A model generated the notes under the pieces. That model saw nothing but the letters and a program-made list of their open reading frames with translations. It did no database searches and was not told where the DNA came from. DNA of 64,000 bases from Gigantopelta aegis (lineage: Eukaryota; Mollusca; Gastropoda; Neomphalida; Peltospiridae): the NCBI RefSeq assembly GCF_016097555.1, contig NC_054708.1, positions 1,847,558 to 1,911,557 on the forward strand, read 5' to 3'. The number at the start of each line of letters is the position of its first letter. The stretch's first letter is position 1. Below, piece by piece: positions 40,568 to 52,654 of this stretch. Made by a program: the position numbers and the translations under genes.

Positions 40568-41809
40568 CTGGAATAGCATCAGCCATCATTTTGGTCAGTG
40601 ATGCATCGCAGATATAGCCTCCAAATGTTTATCATATTTAAGGTTTTAAATGCCACCCGGAGGCCCTGGACATGATAACCCTGATAGAACAACTCGATGA
40701 AACCAGAATGATAGGGCGTTGTTTGAAATCTGCATACAACGAGCATGTCCTAAGACATCTTAATAGTTGTAACATGTAAACACCAAGAGCTGGAGCAGAA
40801 GGCATATTGCTGGACATAAAGGGAAAATTGACTACTGGAAAGTTGAAGTCATATCCCTTTTGTCATACAGATAAGTTTGGAGACCAATGCCGGTGTAAAA
40901 GGAACGCAGGTCTGTAGGACCTCGGTTCCTAGAAACAGTAGTCCTATCGGACCTCCATAGATTAGGAACCATAGTCCTACCAGGACTTTCATACCCTGTT
41001 TATTTTTAAGTTGTTTTTATCCCAGGACTTGTATTCCTACCGGACTTAAATTCCTTCTACAGCAGTGACAGAAATACTAGTCCGGCAAATTAGCGCTGCC
41101 AGAAACACTCGAGAAAAAAAAGTGAGATTATGGCAGCTTTTCCTCGTAGTGTTATGGATAAGTATACGAGTCTCTTAAGATTATTGTGGGTTCAAATCTC
41201 TATGTCAAAATATTTTTTTTTTTACGTCATAGACATGTGCCACGACCCATATTCACAAAACATCGTAAGCCTAGTTTTACACGTAAACGTAAATCTACGA
41301 CTGAAGAGCTATTCACGAAACAACGAAAACGTAAATTACGTGTAAAGTTGGACGTAAATATAAGAGTGCCTCCGGTTACAACTAACGCTGCACGTAAGTC
41401 GTGTATATGTAATAAATCAAGCATGACCGCCGTTATTTACTATTATTTACGGAAACTGGCAGCATTTCCAATAATTGAAACAGTTTGCGATGTAGCCCGA
41501 GTACTCTGACTGTAAGAGACCTAGACGGACATTTGGACATAAATACGCTCTCATTACAATCTGAGACCAAGCTATGTATGTTTTTGGGCAATTGCCGACA
41601 ACCAAAAAGTTGTCAAAGATTTCCGCTCTAATACCACAACAATCCTATGTTTGACGTCAAATACATTTACATCGACCATTTTCGAGTTACTTGATTAAAA
41701 AAAATTCAGATATTAATCACTAATACACACACTACAGAAAGAAACCCGACAGCACCCACATTCAGCTAAGCTTCGGCAAACTCCGGACAGCAGAATTCTA
41801 AGTTCGCCG

Positions 41810-42624
41810 ACCTATATCGTGACGTTGATCGCCCACTCAGCCATTCCGTCTTCCAGGGGCCGTCTCAAAACAAGTGCCCGACAATCACAAAAAAAGTTTG
41901 TTTTGTGTAACGACACTACTAGAGCACATTAGTTCATTAATCATCGGCTACTGGATGTCAAATATTTGGTAATTTTATCATAGTGTTAGAGAAGAAACCC
42001 GCTACATTTTATCATTAGTAGCAAATGATCTTTATAGGCCTATGCACTATCCCACAGACAGGATAGCACATATACCACGGCCTTTGATATGCCAGAGTGG
42101 TACACATGCCAAGCAGGCATACGACTCGTAGATGAAACACTTTTTTGATCTTGAGAAAACGTGAGTGTAATATTGTTTCTGTGTGTGTGAGTGTGAGTGT
42201 GTGTGTGTGCGTGTGTGTGTATGTACCACTCTCTGTCGCTTTGGTGATTGTCCACAGCCCAGTGGTAAAGCGCTCACTTGATGCGTTGTCGGTCTGGGAT
42301 CGACCCCCGTCGGTGGGTCCATTGCGCTATTTCTCGCTTCACCCAGTGCACCACGACTGGTATATCGAAGGCCGTGGTATGTGCTTGCTAGATCACTTGC
42401 TACTAATGATAAAATGTAGCGGATTTCCTCTCTAACACTATGATAAAATTACCAAATATTTGACAACCAATAGCCAATGATTAATGAATCAATGTGCTCT
42501 AGTGGTGTCGTTACACAAAACAAACTTTTTTTTGTGATTGTCGGGCACTTGTCGTTTTGAGACGGCCCCTGGAAGACGGAATGGCTGAGTGGGCGATCAT
42601 GTGACGCAACGTCACGATATAGGT
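41810..42624. repeat. Inverted repeat with a SINE in each arm
   Basis: Left arm about 41810-42100, right arm about 42355-42624, spacer about 250 bp including a GT run (42178-42220). Each arm holds the SINE tail plus about 90 bp outside it (GATCGCCCACTCAGCC ... GGGCCGTCTCAAAAC and its complement), so the inversion covers more than two independent SINE insertions. Confidence 0.85.
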
Positions 42625-43118
42625 CCAATCGGAACACCTCGTCACATTCCGCTACGCTAGATGTAGGCTCGGACACAAGTTGTAGGAATACACCAAATTT
42701 TCATGTATTTGGTGACGCGGTTAGGGCGAAGTTCGTAACATAATGTAGTTCGATCAAAGATTTAACCGTGGTTCATGAGTAAAGATAAAGATATGACGAC
42801 TAAAAAATTGTTTCATGATGGATTTGTATTTTCAATCTGTTTTAGAAACTTCTGAAAAAGGTTACTTCAACATATTTAATTATAGTTAAAATTGAAGAAA
42901 CTGTAATAAATTTATAAATTTGACACGCATTTTACTCCGTAGCTGGACCATTATTATATAAAACGATCGGTAAGAAATGTCCAAAATAACAACAGGAATA
43001 TTTATTTGTTTATAAAATTATCTTTCTTTTGATATATGTGATCATTAAAAACTAGTTTTCTTCGTGATGAAGCTTTGGCATGTGGGCGATCTGTATGTAC
43101 TTTTAACTTCTCAACAGA

Positions 43119-43727
43119 CTAAATAAGTTTGTCAACAACAGTTTTCCTTCGTTTCGGTGTCGGACCAGTGCTGGGTGGCGTCCCTGTGCTTATATGATTA
43201 CCTGCATTCTGTAGATTTTCAAAAACCTGTGTTTTAAAATTTTGGAATTTAATAATTTTATTTACACATCTGTCACATATTCTGTAACTGCCAGTAGGTT
43301 TAAAGCCTAATGTGTCTGTTATCTTTTGTATTATATCATTCTCGCGTATTCTCTTCGATGCATTTGTTGTTGTATGTAGTTGTCTATTCACTGAAGCACA
43401 GAATGAGCAATTATATTCCATGGCCATGTTTTGATCATGTGACTGAAAAAAGTTCCGTCCAAAATGGTGACGCATTGTGTCCGAGTTTATATTTCGTAGA
43501 AATGTACGAGGAGTTCCGATTACAGTCAGAGTACTCGGGCTATTTGCGATGGCGAACGCCCACGGATTGAACATATTTTTGTTGGTGATCGAACGGATGT
43601 TTTCCTTTTTAAGAAATGTCCTTAAGTTCGTACCAAAACGCGGATCCTCAACAATATCAAAATGCCATGGTTCGCCGTTCGCGATGTTATTATTAGCAGA
43701 CGACAAACGAAATTTAGTTTTGCGCAT
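43119..43727 (-). CDS. Hypothetical protein with ZAD-like zinc-binding segment
   Basis: Open frame of 202 codons from MRKTKFRLSSANNN. Residues about 107-175 have CSFC, then GSYRICDRCVNKIIKFQNFK, the C-x2-C ... C-x2-C pattern followed by a helix with spaced Phe, as in zinc-finger-associated (ZAD) domains. The C-terminus is basic (PTPKRRKTVVDKL). The N-terminal half matches nothing recognised; part of it shares short motifs with 25555-25630. It lies inside a TIR-bounded element, so it could be transposon cargo, a remnant, or a host gene in one exon. Confidence 0.4.
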   Translation of the reverse strand: MRKTKFRLSSANNNIANGEPWHFDIVEDPRFGTNLRTFLKKENIRSITNKNMFNPWAFAIANSPSTLTVIGTPRTFLRNINSDTMRHHFGRNFFQSHDQNMAMEYNCSFCASVNRQLHTTTNASKRIRENDIIQKITDTLGFKPTGSYRICDRCVNKIIKFQNFKTQVFENLQNAGNHISTGTPPSTGPTPKRRKTVVDKLI

Positions 43728-44106
43728 TTATTTAACCGGTAGCCATCGTTTCTAATGAGGTTTTTATTATTATTTCTTCAGTGAGAGTGTTAAATCGTAG
43801 ATTTACGTCCAACTAAGTTACGTTTACATTTACGACTGTCTTTGAGAATAAGGTGCTTCTTGCACGTAAACGTAAATCTACGGATGACGTAAGTGCTGGT
43901 CGTAGACGTTAATTTACACCTTTTTGTGAATATGGGTCCTCAGATATGCGAGTGATTTTTGTAATCGTCTTACATTTTTGTTAGCATAATGAAGTAGGAC
44001 AAATATCTTGCTTTTTTCAAAAGAATATAATGCAACTACAGATATAAGGTAGGCTATGTGTTCATGTGTTCAACACGAAGAAATATATATAAAAAAAAAC
44101 AATATG

Positions 44107-44117
44107 TAGCCCAAAAT

Positions 44118-44153
<36 letters not shown>

Positions 44154-44290
44154 ACTGGTAACTCTAAAAAACATTTGGCGAACAGCAAAAGACAATTTCT
44201 GTATACACCAACATAATATTTAATAATATGTTTTATAAGTTTATATTTTGACGGTAAGTGACAATTTGATTATTTGTGATTTTCTTAATC
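44107..44290. other. TA microsatellite and non-coding DNA
   Basis: (TA)n at 44123-44149; nothing else seen. Confidence 0.6.
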
Positions 44291-44470
44291 TTTGTCCGAT
44301 CGGACTTCCATTCCTCGGAATCCTAGTCTGGGACTTGTATTCCTAGGAATTTAAGTCTGTGGGACGTGCATTCCGATGAATGTAAGTCCGTGGGACTTTT
44401 ATTCTTGGGTACTCCTAGTCCACCGGACTTTCAATCCTAGTATTCCTAGTCCTCTGGAATTTATTTTCCA

Positions 44471-46010
44471 TATTTTGCTCATTACATATATATATCATTC
44501 CTGAAAATCCCTGAAATAAAACTTTGAAAACTGTACTTAGTTCTAGTAGTTAGTACTAATAATGACCAGTTACCAAAATATAAAAATAACAGGAATAATA
44601 AGCATGAAAAATTGCCTTTTATTGATGAACAATTAAAGATAGCATCAATACACTTGAAATTAATTATCACCGATTGTCTTGTGGCAGTTTTGACCATCAT
44701 AAGCATAAGAGACGAGTTGGGGAAAAGGTCTCTGTTTTGTTATACCTGGCCATTAGGAACATCATAAGCGTTCGAGACTGGGTGGAGGTGGGGTCGGGGA
44801 GATGGGCTTGTCACCCCCACCCCCACAGCACTGGGGAAGGGGGAGGGCAATGGACACTTTCGAGCAAAATGAGCTGGCCTGAAATCTTCACCATGTATTT
44901 CCATCATTCTACTCACAATATTAGTATCCATATAAAAATGCAGACTGATTTGTTTGGAATCCTATATAGCGTCTTGGTATTAATGCAAATATAAATATAC
45001 GTTGTGTTCCCGATTCGGACATTTTCGTTTCATTCGGGCAATAAAAATCAGCCTGCCCCCATTCCACCCATACTCCCAAAAAGGGAGCCTGAATGCTTAT
45101 GGTGACCAAAACTGTCAGGTGTAAAAGTGTCATGAGTAGTTAGTTTGTTTAAAAGTATCTTTGTAAATTGTATGTGCATATTATTGACAGTATGATAATT
45201 GTTCAGGGGTTACTGTTTTATCTTAGTCGGTGTAGTGGCCCATTGAGTTGCTAAAACCCACTCTTAGTCATTGATATTTCTATTAATTGATAAACCTTAA
45301 TGAAAACCATTTAACATTAATTTGTTATCGATGGTATGGCTGGTTGGGACTAAGATATCATAGAGCCCAGAGTCTGATATGTGATATGTTAGACCAAATT
45401 AATTTTCGAAAATGAGCAAAATTGACAAAGCAGGCACATGTTCAGTAAGTTATGCAGGGGGGAGGTCTAGACTGTGGCAAGTAGAAATTTGTTTTGAAGA
45501 GGGGTGTTTATACCACGCCACCCCACCCCACACCCTATGTACACGCGCCTGCAACATTATTGACAAAAAGGCACAAACTTAAAAAATATATAATAACAAG
45601 ATAATTTATATAACGCAAATATCACATTTTTATAGTTGAATTATTAGCATTATTATTATCAAATACCAGTATATAATATCTAAAAAATAATTATGTTGGT
45701 ATATCATATGGGCAAGTTATACTTATTTGCGAGTACTAATACATGCTTCGAATTATGGAAAATCTTTTCGAGTTACTTTTAAATGTTTAAACATTTATTA
45801 GTTGGAACAACGCGTAATGAATAAATACCTTTCATCTGCTCGTGTAATAAGGTCAACAAAGTGTGTACATATTCTTGCAAATGATATAAATGGAAAATAT
45901 TGGAATAAATAGAAAATATTTAAATAAAGAGAGGCGGTAGTATCTTAAGTTAATTAAATAAACCAGAAAGGAAACTGCTTTTCGTTTTGTTTACATTTAT
46001 AAATTAATTT
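44471..46010. other. Non-coding stretch
   Basis: No gene or repeat family recognised. It is AT-rich with CCCCAC-rich patches near 44810-44840 and 45510-45530. Confidence 0.4.
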
Positions 46011-46192
46011 TGATTGTCCAGGAAAGCAAGTCCGACTCGGACTTGATATCCTGGCAGTCAGACCAGTATTCCTAAGGAACGTAGTTCCTAGGACTTGCAT
46101 TCCTAGGTATATTAGACCTAGGACATGCCTTCCTAGGAGATTAAGTCCGGGCAGACAACTGTTCCTACGGACTTGCATTCCGTTTACACCGG

Positions 46193-46262
46193 TTTGAATT
46201 TCTATTCACATATCGAGGTAGGCAGCTGATTTAATACCTTCAGGTTTTGCTTTCATTTCTAA
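46193..46262 (-). pseudogene. Reverse transcriptase fragment, downstream side of the array
   Basis: Minus strand reads IYPQKLEMKAKPEGIKSAAY then LDM and a stop. The IYP-x-ELE ... KSASYLDL succession is the part that follows the YxDD box in a group of metazoan reverse transcriptases. It joins in sense to the fragment at 48880-48935. Confidence 0.6.
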
Positions 46263-48880
46263 CTTTTGTGGGTAAATCAGTGGAAGGTAATCTGTAATCG
46301 TGCTGTTATTGAATGATATACTCTTGTGGGTAAATCAGTGGAAGGTAATCTGTAATCCTGCTGTTATTGAATGATATACTCTTGTGGGTAAATCAGTGGA
46401 AGGTAATCTGTAATCGTGCTGTTATTGAATGATAAACTCTTGTGGGTAAATCAGTGGAAGGTAATCTGTAATCCTGCTGTTATTGAATGATATACTCTTG
46501 TGGGTAAATCAGTGGAAGGTAATCTGTAATCGTGCTGTTATTGAATGATAAACTCTTGTGGGTAAATCAGTGGAAGGTAATCTGTAATCCTGCTGTTATT
46601 GAATGATAAACTCTTGTGGGTAAATCAGTGGAAGGTAATCTGTAATCCTGCTGTTATTGAATGATAAACTCTTGTGGGTAAATCAGTGGAAGGTAATCTG
46701 TAATCGTTCTGTTATTGAATGATAAACTCTTGTGGGTAAATCAGTGGAAGGTAATCTGTAATCGTACTGTTATTGAATGATATACTCTTGTGGGTAAATC
46801 AGTGGAAGGTAATCTGTAATCCTGCTGTTATTGAATGATATACTCTTGTGAGTAAATCAGTGGAAGGTAATCTGTAATCCTGCTGTTATTGAATGATAAA
46901 CTCTTGTGAGTAAATCAATGGAAGGTAATCTGTAATCCTGCTGTTATTGAATGATATAAAATCATCATTGTAGCGGAAAGTAAAGCCAAAGGTTTCTAAC
47001 TCTTGTGAGTAAATCAATGGAAGGTAATCTGTAATTCTGCTGTTATTGAATGATATAAGATCATCATTGTAGCGGAAAGTAAAGCTAAAGGTTTCTAACT
47101 CTTGTGAGTAAATCAATGGCAGGTAATCTGTAATCCTGCTGTTATTGAATGATATACTCTTGTGGGTAAATCAGTGGAAGGTAATCTGTAATCCTGCTGT
47201 TATTGAATGATATACTCTTGTGGGTAAATCAGTGGAAGGTAATCTGTAATCCTGCTGTTATTGAATGATAAACTCTTGTGGGTAAATCAGTGGAAGGTAA
47301 TCTGTAATCGTGCTGTTATTGAATGATAAACTCTTGTGGGTAAATCAGTGGAAGGTAATCTGTAATCGTGCTGTTATTGAATGATATACTGTTGTGGGTA
47401 AATCAGTGGAAGGTAATCTGTAATCCTGCTGTTATTGAATGATATACTGTTGTGGGTAAATCAGTGGAAGGTAATCTGTAATCGTGCTGTTATTGAATGA
47501 TAAACTCTTGTGGGTAAATCAGTGGAAGGTAATCTGTAATCGTGCTGTTATTGAATGATATACTCTTGTGGGTAAATCAGTGGAAGGTGATCTGTAATCC
47601 TGCTGTTATTGAATGATATACTCTTGTGGGTAAATCAGTGGAAGGTGATCTGTAATCGTGCTGTTATTGAATGATAAACTCTTGTGAGTAAATCAGTGGA
47701 AGGTGATCTGTAATCGTGCTGTTATTGAATGATATACTCTTGTGGGTAAATCAGTGGAAGGTAATCTGTAATCGTGCTGTTATTGAATGATAAACTCTTG
47801 TGGGTAAATCAGTGGAAGGTAATCTGTAATCGTGCTGTTATTGAATGATATACTCTTGTGGGTAAATCAGTGGAAGGTAATCTGTAATCGTGCTGTTATT
47901 GAATGATATACTCTTGTGGGTAAATCAGTGGAAGGTAATCTGTAATCGTGCTGTTATTGAATGATAAACTCTTGTGGGTAAATCAGTGGAAGGTGATCTG
48001 TAATCGTGCTGTTATTGAATGATATACTCTTGTGGGTAAATCAGTGGAAGGTAATCTGTAATCGTGCTGTTATTGAATGATAAACTCTTGTGGGTAAATC
48101 AGTGGAAGGTAATCTGTAATCCTGCTGTTATTGAATGATAAACTCTTGTGAGTAAATCAATGGAAGGTAATCTGTAATCCTGCTGTTATTGAATGATATA
48201 AAATCATCATTGTAGCGGAAAGTAAAGCTAAAGGTTTCTAACTCTTGTGAGTAAAACAATGGAAGGTAATCTGTAATCCTGCTGTTACTGAATGATATAA
48301 AATCATCATTGTAGCGGAAAGTAAAGCTAAAGGTTTCTAACTCTTGTGAGTAAATCAATGGAAGGTAATCTGTAATCCTGCTGTTATTGAATGATATACT
48401 CTTGTGGGTAAATCAGTGGAAGGTAATCTGTAATCCTGCTGTTATTGAATGATATAAGATCGTCATTCTAGCGGAAAGTAAAGCTAAAGGTTTCTAACTG
48501 TTGTGGGTAAATCAGTGGAAGGTAATCTGTAATCGTGCTGTTATTGAATGATAACTCTCTTGTGAGTAAATCAGTGGAAGGTAATCTGTAATCGTGCTGT
48601 TATTGAATGATAAACTCTTGTGGGTAAATCAGTGGAAGGTAATCTGTAATCCTGCTGTTATTGAATGATATACTCTTGTGAGTAAATCAGTGGAAGGTAA
48701 TCTGTAATCCTGCTGTTATTGAATGATAAACTCTTGTGAGTAAATCAATGGAAGGTAATCTGTAATCCTGCTGTTATTGAATGATATAAGATCATCATTC
48801 TAGCGGAAAGTAAAGCTAAAGGTTTCTAACTCTTGTGGGTAAATCAGTGGAAGGTAATCTGTAATCGTGCTGTTATTGAA
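46263..48880 (-). repeat. 58/99-bp minisatellite derived from a reverse transcriptase core
   Basis: About 40 units. The long form (99 bp, 33 codons) reads FTFRYNDDFISFNNSRITDY then LPLIYSQELETFS on the minus strand and occurs about six times, singly or in pairs near 46930-47100, 48190-48340, 48450 and 48790. The common short form (58 bp) lacks the 41-bp part with FRYNDD. The RYNDD motif is the YxDD catalytic box. Confidence 0.85.
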
Positions 48881-48935
48881 TGATATAAGATCATCATTGT
48901 AGCGGAAAGTAAACCTAAAAGTTGCAGCCAGATTC
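48881..48935 (-). pseudogene. Reverse transcriptase fragment, upstream side of the array
   Basis: Minus strand reads NLAATFRFTFRYNDDLIS, the YxDD region with its natural upstream residues. This is the likely parent of the 99-bp unit. Confidence 0.6.
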
Positions 48936-49142
48936 CTTTGTTTTGGTTTAACCAAATTAGTTAGCATGTTTTATTCATATTCACAGATAAAACATTTGGT
49001 GTCCATGTGGATTCCTATTTCCTCCCTATATATCCTATCCCCAAATTTGACATATAGTGGGAGATAGTTATGTATGAATATTTTCGTTTAACGTTCTTTG
49101 AAACAAGTACCCCATTTATTAAGGAATGGAGTTTTTTCTTAA

Positions 49143-51508
49143 AGGAATGCCCGCGCAAGTCATTTGGATTGGTATGCATATTCAACGATATATAATGCAC
49201 CTTATTGCTTAATATCAACACGTACATTACATTTAATATATAAAACGGTTAAATGTGACGACTATTATATTTAACGGGCGCAGCCATTTTGTTCCATCGC
49301 AGTGAATACGCCATTTTGTTCCATCGCAGTGAAGCTGGTGGTTACGTAATACTTAACGCGTCACGTCAGGAATTAGTCTTAGCACTGAAGAAACAAACGT
49401 ACCTGATTTTTTAGTGATGATGAAACAGGCATGCATCAGAATGTTCTGTAATAATATCCATCCCAGTAAGCCAGCAATAGCTTTAAGTATATATTATTTT
49501 TCAATACAAAATAAACGACCATTGTCAAAGTGGTCGAAATAACTGTGTCATGTTTTGTCCATGCATTAACCTTTGTACTGAAATAATAATCGGAGTGGGT
49601 TTTTTTTAAAGTTAATTGGTCTATCGTGTAGTTGCCTCCACCTGTGATTCCTGATTGGTAGGTGTATATTTGGTAGGTAACCAGACGAGGCAATTAATTA
49701 CCGCCGCCTAGATACAAAAATACGTACCGATATAATTAATATCTCAGGGTATGGTGAAGTAACCTGTCACCCCTAAAATGGTCTTAGCCATTATCAGCCG
49801 TCATGCTTTAATACTGTAAATAATTATGTAAAACTCTTGATTAAGTAGACTTTCCCATCTAAAATCGTTCTGTTAATGCGAATTGAAATACATTTATTTA
49901 AATAGTTTATTATATTATCAAGTCATTTATGTTGTTTTACAAGTACGGTTGATCAAAGGGAAGCGCCTTCTCGTATATTACTGCGTTTGTTTACACTGTG
50001 CATACAGGAGTTGGTAGGAGACGACGTCACTTCCTTCCAAACTAGATTATCTGACGCGTCGTAAAACAAAACAAAATGGCTGCCCCCAGTTAGCAGGAAT
50101 AATCATGGGTTTTCATTATTTCTAAAATTACGCATTTTTCTAACATTACGCATTTTTCATTTCTTAAAGTGTCAGTATGTGTTGGTGGTCCGGGTATGCA
50201 TCTTACCAACACATAAGGCTCATGTTTGACTTGAGTTCTCTTTTAAAGTGTCAGTATGTGTTGGTGGTCCGGGTATGCATCTTACCGACATATAAGGCTC
50301 ATATTTGACTTGAGTTCTCTTTTAAAGTGTCAGTATGTGTTGGTGGTCCGGGTATGCATCTTACCGACATATAAGGCTCATATTTGACTTGAGTTCTCTT
50401 TTAAAGTGTCAGTATGTGTTGGTGGTCCGGGTATGCATCTTACCAACACATAAGGCTCATGTTTGACTTGAGTTCTCTTTTAAAGTGTCAGTATGTGTTG
50501 GTGGTCCGGGTATGCATCTATCCAAGACACAAGGCTCATATTTGACTTGAGTTCTCTTTTAAAGTGTCAGTATGTGTTGGTGGTCCGGGTATGCATCTTA
50601 CCGACATATAAGGCTCATATTTGACTTGAGTTCTCCTTTAAAGTGTCAGTATGTGTTGGTGTTCCGGGTATGCATCTTTCCAACACACAAGGCTCATATT
50701 TGACTTGAGTTCTACTTTAAAGTGTCAGTATGTGTTGGTGTTCCGGGTATGCATCTTTCCAACACACAAGGCTCATATTTGACTTGAGTTCTACTTTAAA
50801 GTTTCAGTATGTGTTGGTGTTCCGGGTATGCATCTTTCCAACACACAAGGCTCATATTTGACTTGAGTTCTACTTTAAAGTGTCAGTATGTGTTGGTGTT
50901 CCGGGTATGCATCTTTGCAACACACAAGGCTCATATTTGACTTGAGTTCTACTTTAAAGTGTCAGTATGTGTTGGTGTTCCGGGTATGCATCTTTCCAAC
51001 ACACAAGGCTCATATTTGACTTGAGTTCTCCTTTAAAGTGTCAGTATGTGTTGGTGGTCCGGGTATGCATCTTACCGACATATAAGGCTCATATTTGACT
51101 TGAGTTCTACTTTAAAGTGTCAGTATGTGTTGGTGTTCCGGGTATGCATCTTTCCAACAGATACGGCTCATGTTTGACTTGAGTTCTACTTTAAAGTGTC
51201 AGTATGTGTTGGTGTTCCGGGTATGCATCTTTCCAACAGATACGGCTCATGTTTGACTTGAGTTCTACTTTAAAGTGTCAGTATGTGTTGGTGTTCCGGG
51301 TATGCATCTTTCCAACAGATACGGCTCATATTTGACTTGAGTTCTACTTTAAAGTGTCGGTATGTGTTGGTGTTCCGGGTATGCATCTTTCCAACAGATA
51401 CGGCTCATATTTGACTTGAGTTCTACTTTAAAGTGTCAGTATGTGTTGGTGTTCCGGGTATGCATCTTTCCAACAGATACAGCTCATGTTTGACTTGAGT
51501 TCTCCTGT
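49143..51508 (-). mobile_element. TTAA-type element, inverted, with amplified terminus
   Basis: Left end TTAA then AGGAATGCCCGCG (49139). The body (49160-50110) is the reverse complement of 13560-15340 and 57890-58990, including AACTGGGGGCAGCCATTTTG in inverse. The other end is replaced by the 79-bp array and has no TTAA (TTCTCCTGTCG at 51500). Confidence 0.8.
50165..51508. repeat. 79-bp minisatellite made of transposon termini
   Basis: About 17 units. Each is the outermost 79 bp of the TTAA element (GTGTCAGTATGTGTTGG ... TTTGACTTGAGTTCTC), joined at TTTTAAA or CTTTAAA. Two sub-types alternate in blocks: GTGGTCCGGG and GTGTTCCGGG. Confidence 0.92.
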
Positions 51509-51661
51509 CGTGGCCTCTCACGGGGGACTGTTGTGTATAATGTTGGAAAATCAAATGTTTTAATATTAATGAAGTTTGAATAAGGCTTTTAATGTACTAG
51601 TGGTTTATGTCACTTTAAAAAGTGTTCCAGAACACAATACAACAAAGAAACATTTAAAATA

Positions 51662-51667
51662 TTTATT
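51662..51667 (-). promoter_or_regulatory. Polyadenylation signal
   Basis: AATAAA on the minus strand, 58 bp beyond the stop codon of the exon at 51725. Confidence 0.55.
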
Positions 51668-51724
51668 ATTCATTAAGATTTGCATTAAACAATGTCGAAG
51701 TAGTAGACGCTGTTACAGCGTTCA

Positions 51725-51855
51725 TTACGTCATTTCCTCTTCCGCCTCTTTGATGGCCTGCAGCGCCTCCTGGACACTGTGTACGGTCTCGAGCACTTCC
51801 TGTCTTGCGTCCAGAATGTACGACATCAGTATGTCTCTGTCTGGGTGGCCGGGTG
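51725..51855 (-). CDS. C-terminal exon, probably of the YWN-repeat gene
   Basis: 131 bp. Acceptor TCTCACTGTTTCAG, phase 1 entry, then PGHPDRDILMSYILDARQEV, LETVHSVQEALQAIKEAEEE and MT stop. The segment is strongly helical and acidic, with a heptad-like pattern. It fits in phase with the donor of 53773 (phase 1), which is the nearest upstream exon. No family recognised. Confidence 0.6.
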
Positions 51856-51885
51856 CTGAAACAGTGAGAGAAACATTACGCAGCG

Positions 51886-52630
51886 TAAATACCAGTAATC
51901 TCGGTTCGGCCTTCACTTGATGATGACGTACAGACATGACACGACGTAAATACCAGTAAATGCGGCTCGGCCGAAAATCAAATGTTTTAATATTAATGAA
52001 GTTTGAATAATCACTTGATGATGACGTACAGTCATGACACTACGTAAATACCAGTAATCTCGGCTCGGCCATCACTTGATGATGACGTAACGACGTAAAT
52101 ACCAGTAATCTCGGCTCGGCCTTCACTTGATGATGACGTACACACATGACACGACGTAAATACCAGTAATCTCGGCTCGGCCTTCACTTGATGATGACGT
52201 ACAGACATGACACGACGTAAATACCAGTAATCTCGGCTCGGCCTTCACTTGATGATGACGTACAGACATGACACGACGTAAATACCAGTAATCTCGGCTC
52301 GGCCTTCACTTGATGATGACGTACACACATGACACGACGTAAATACCAGTAATCTCGGCTCGGCCTTCACTTGATGATGACGTACAGACATGACACGACG
52401 TAAATACCAGTAATCTCGGCTCGGCCTTCACTTGATGATGACGTACAGACATGACACGACGTAAATACCAGTAATCTCGGCTCGGCCTTCACTTGATGAT
52501 GACGTACAGACATGACACGACGTAAATATCAGTAATCTCGGCTCGGCCTTCACTTGATGATGACGTACAGACATGACACGACGTAAATACCAGTAATCTC
52601 GGCTCGGCCTTCACTTGATGATGACGTACA
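51886..52630. repeat. 61-bp intron minisatellite
   Basis: About 12 units (core CGTAAATACCAGTAATCTCG), beginning about 30 bp inside the intron. One unit near 51970 contains a copy of the sequence at 51548-51590 (AATCAAATGTTTTAATATT), a small templated insertion. Confidence 0.92.
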
Positions 52631-52654
52631 CTTTACTGCTTATTACTTACAAGG

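Larger units (their letters stand above)
41244..43938. mobile_element. 2.7-kb nested element with inverted termini
   Basis: GACCCATATTCACAAAA at 41244 is inverted at 43922-43938, and similarity of the arms extends about 120 bp (GTTGGACGTAAAT in both arms). Termini of this style occur in PIF/Harbinger and related elements, so that class is possible. It encloses the SINE palindrome and the zinc-finger-like ORF. Confidence 0.45.
40890..46192. mobile_element. 5.3-kb composite with inverted termini and clustered 20-bp repeats
   Basis: Left end CCGGTGTAAAAGGAACGC; right end is its inverse, GCATTCCGTTTACACCGG (two mismatches). Inside each end, and at 44290-44470, lie clusters of a degenerate ~20-bp motif (GGACTTGCATTCCTAGGAA), itself partly palindromic. 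No transposase is recognised. It may be one large non-autonomous element or two nested relatives sharing the middle cluster. Confidence 0.5.
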
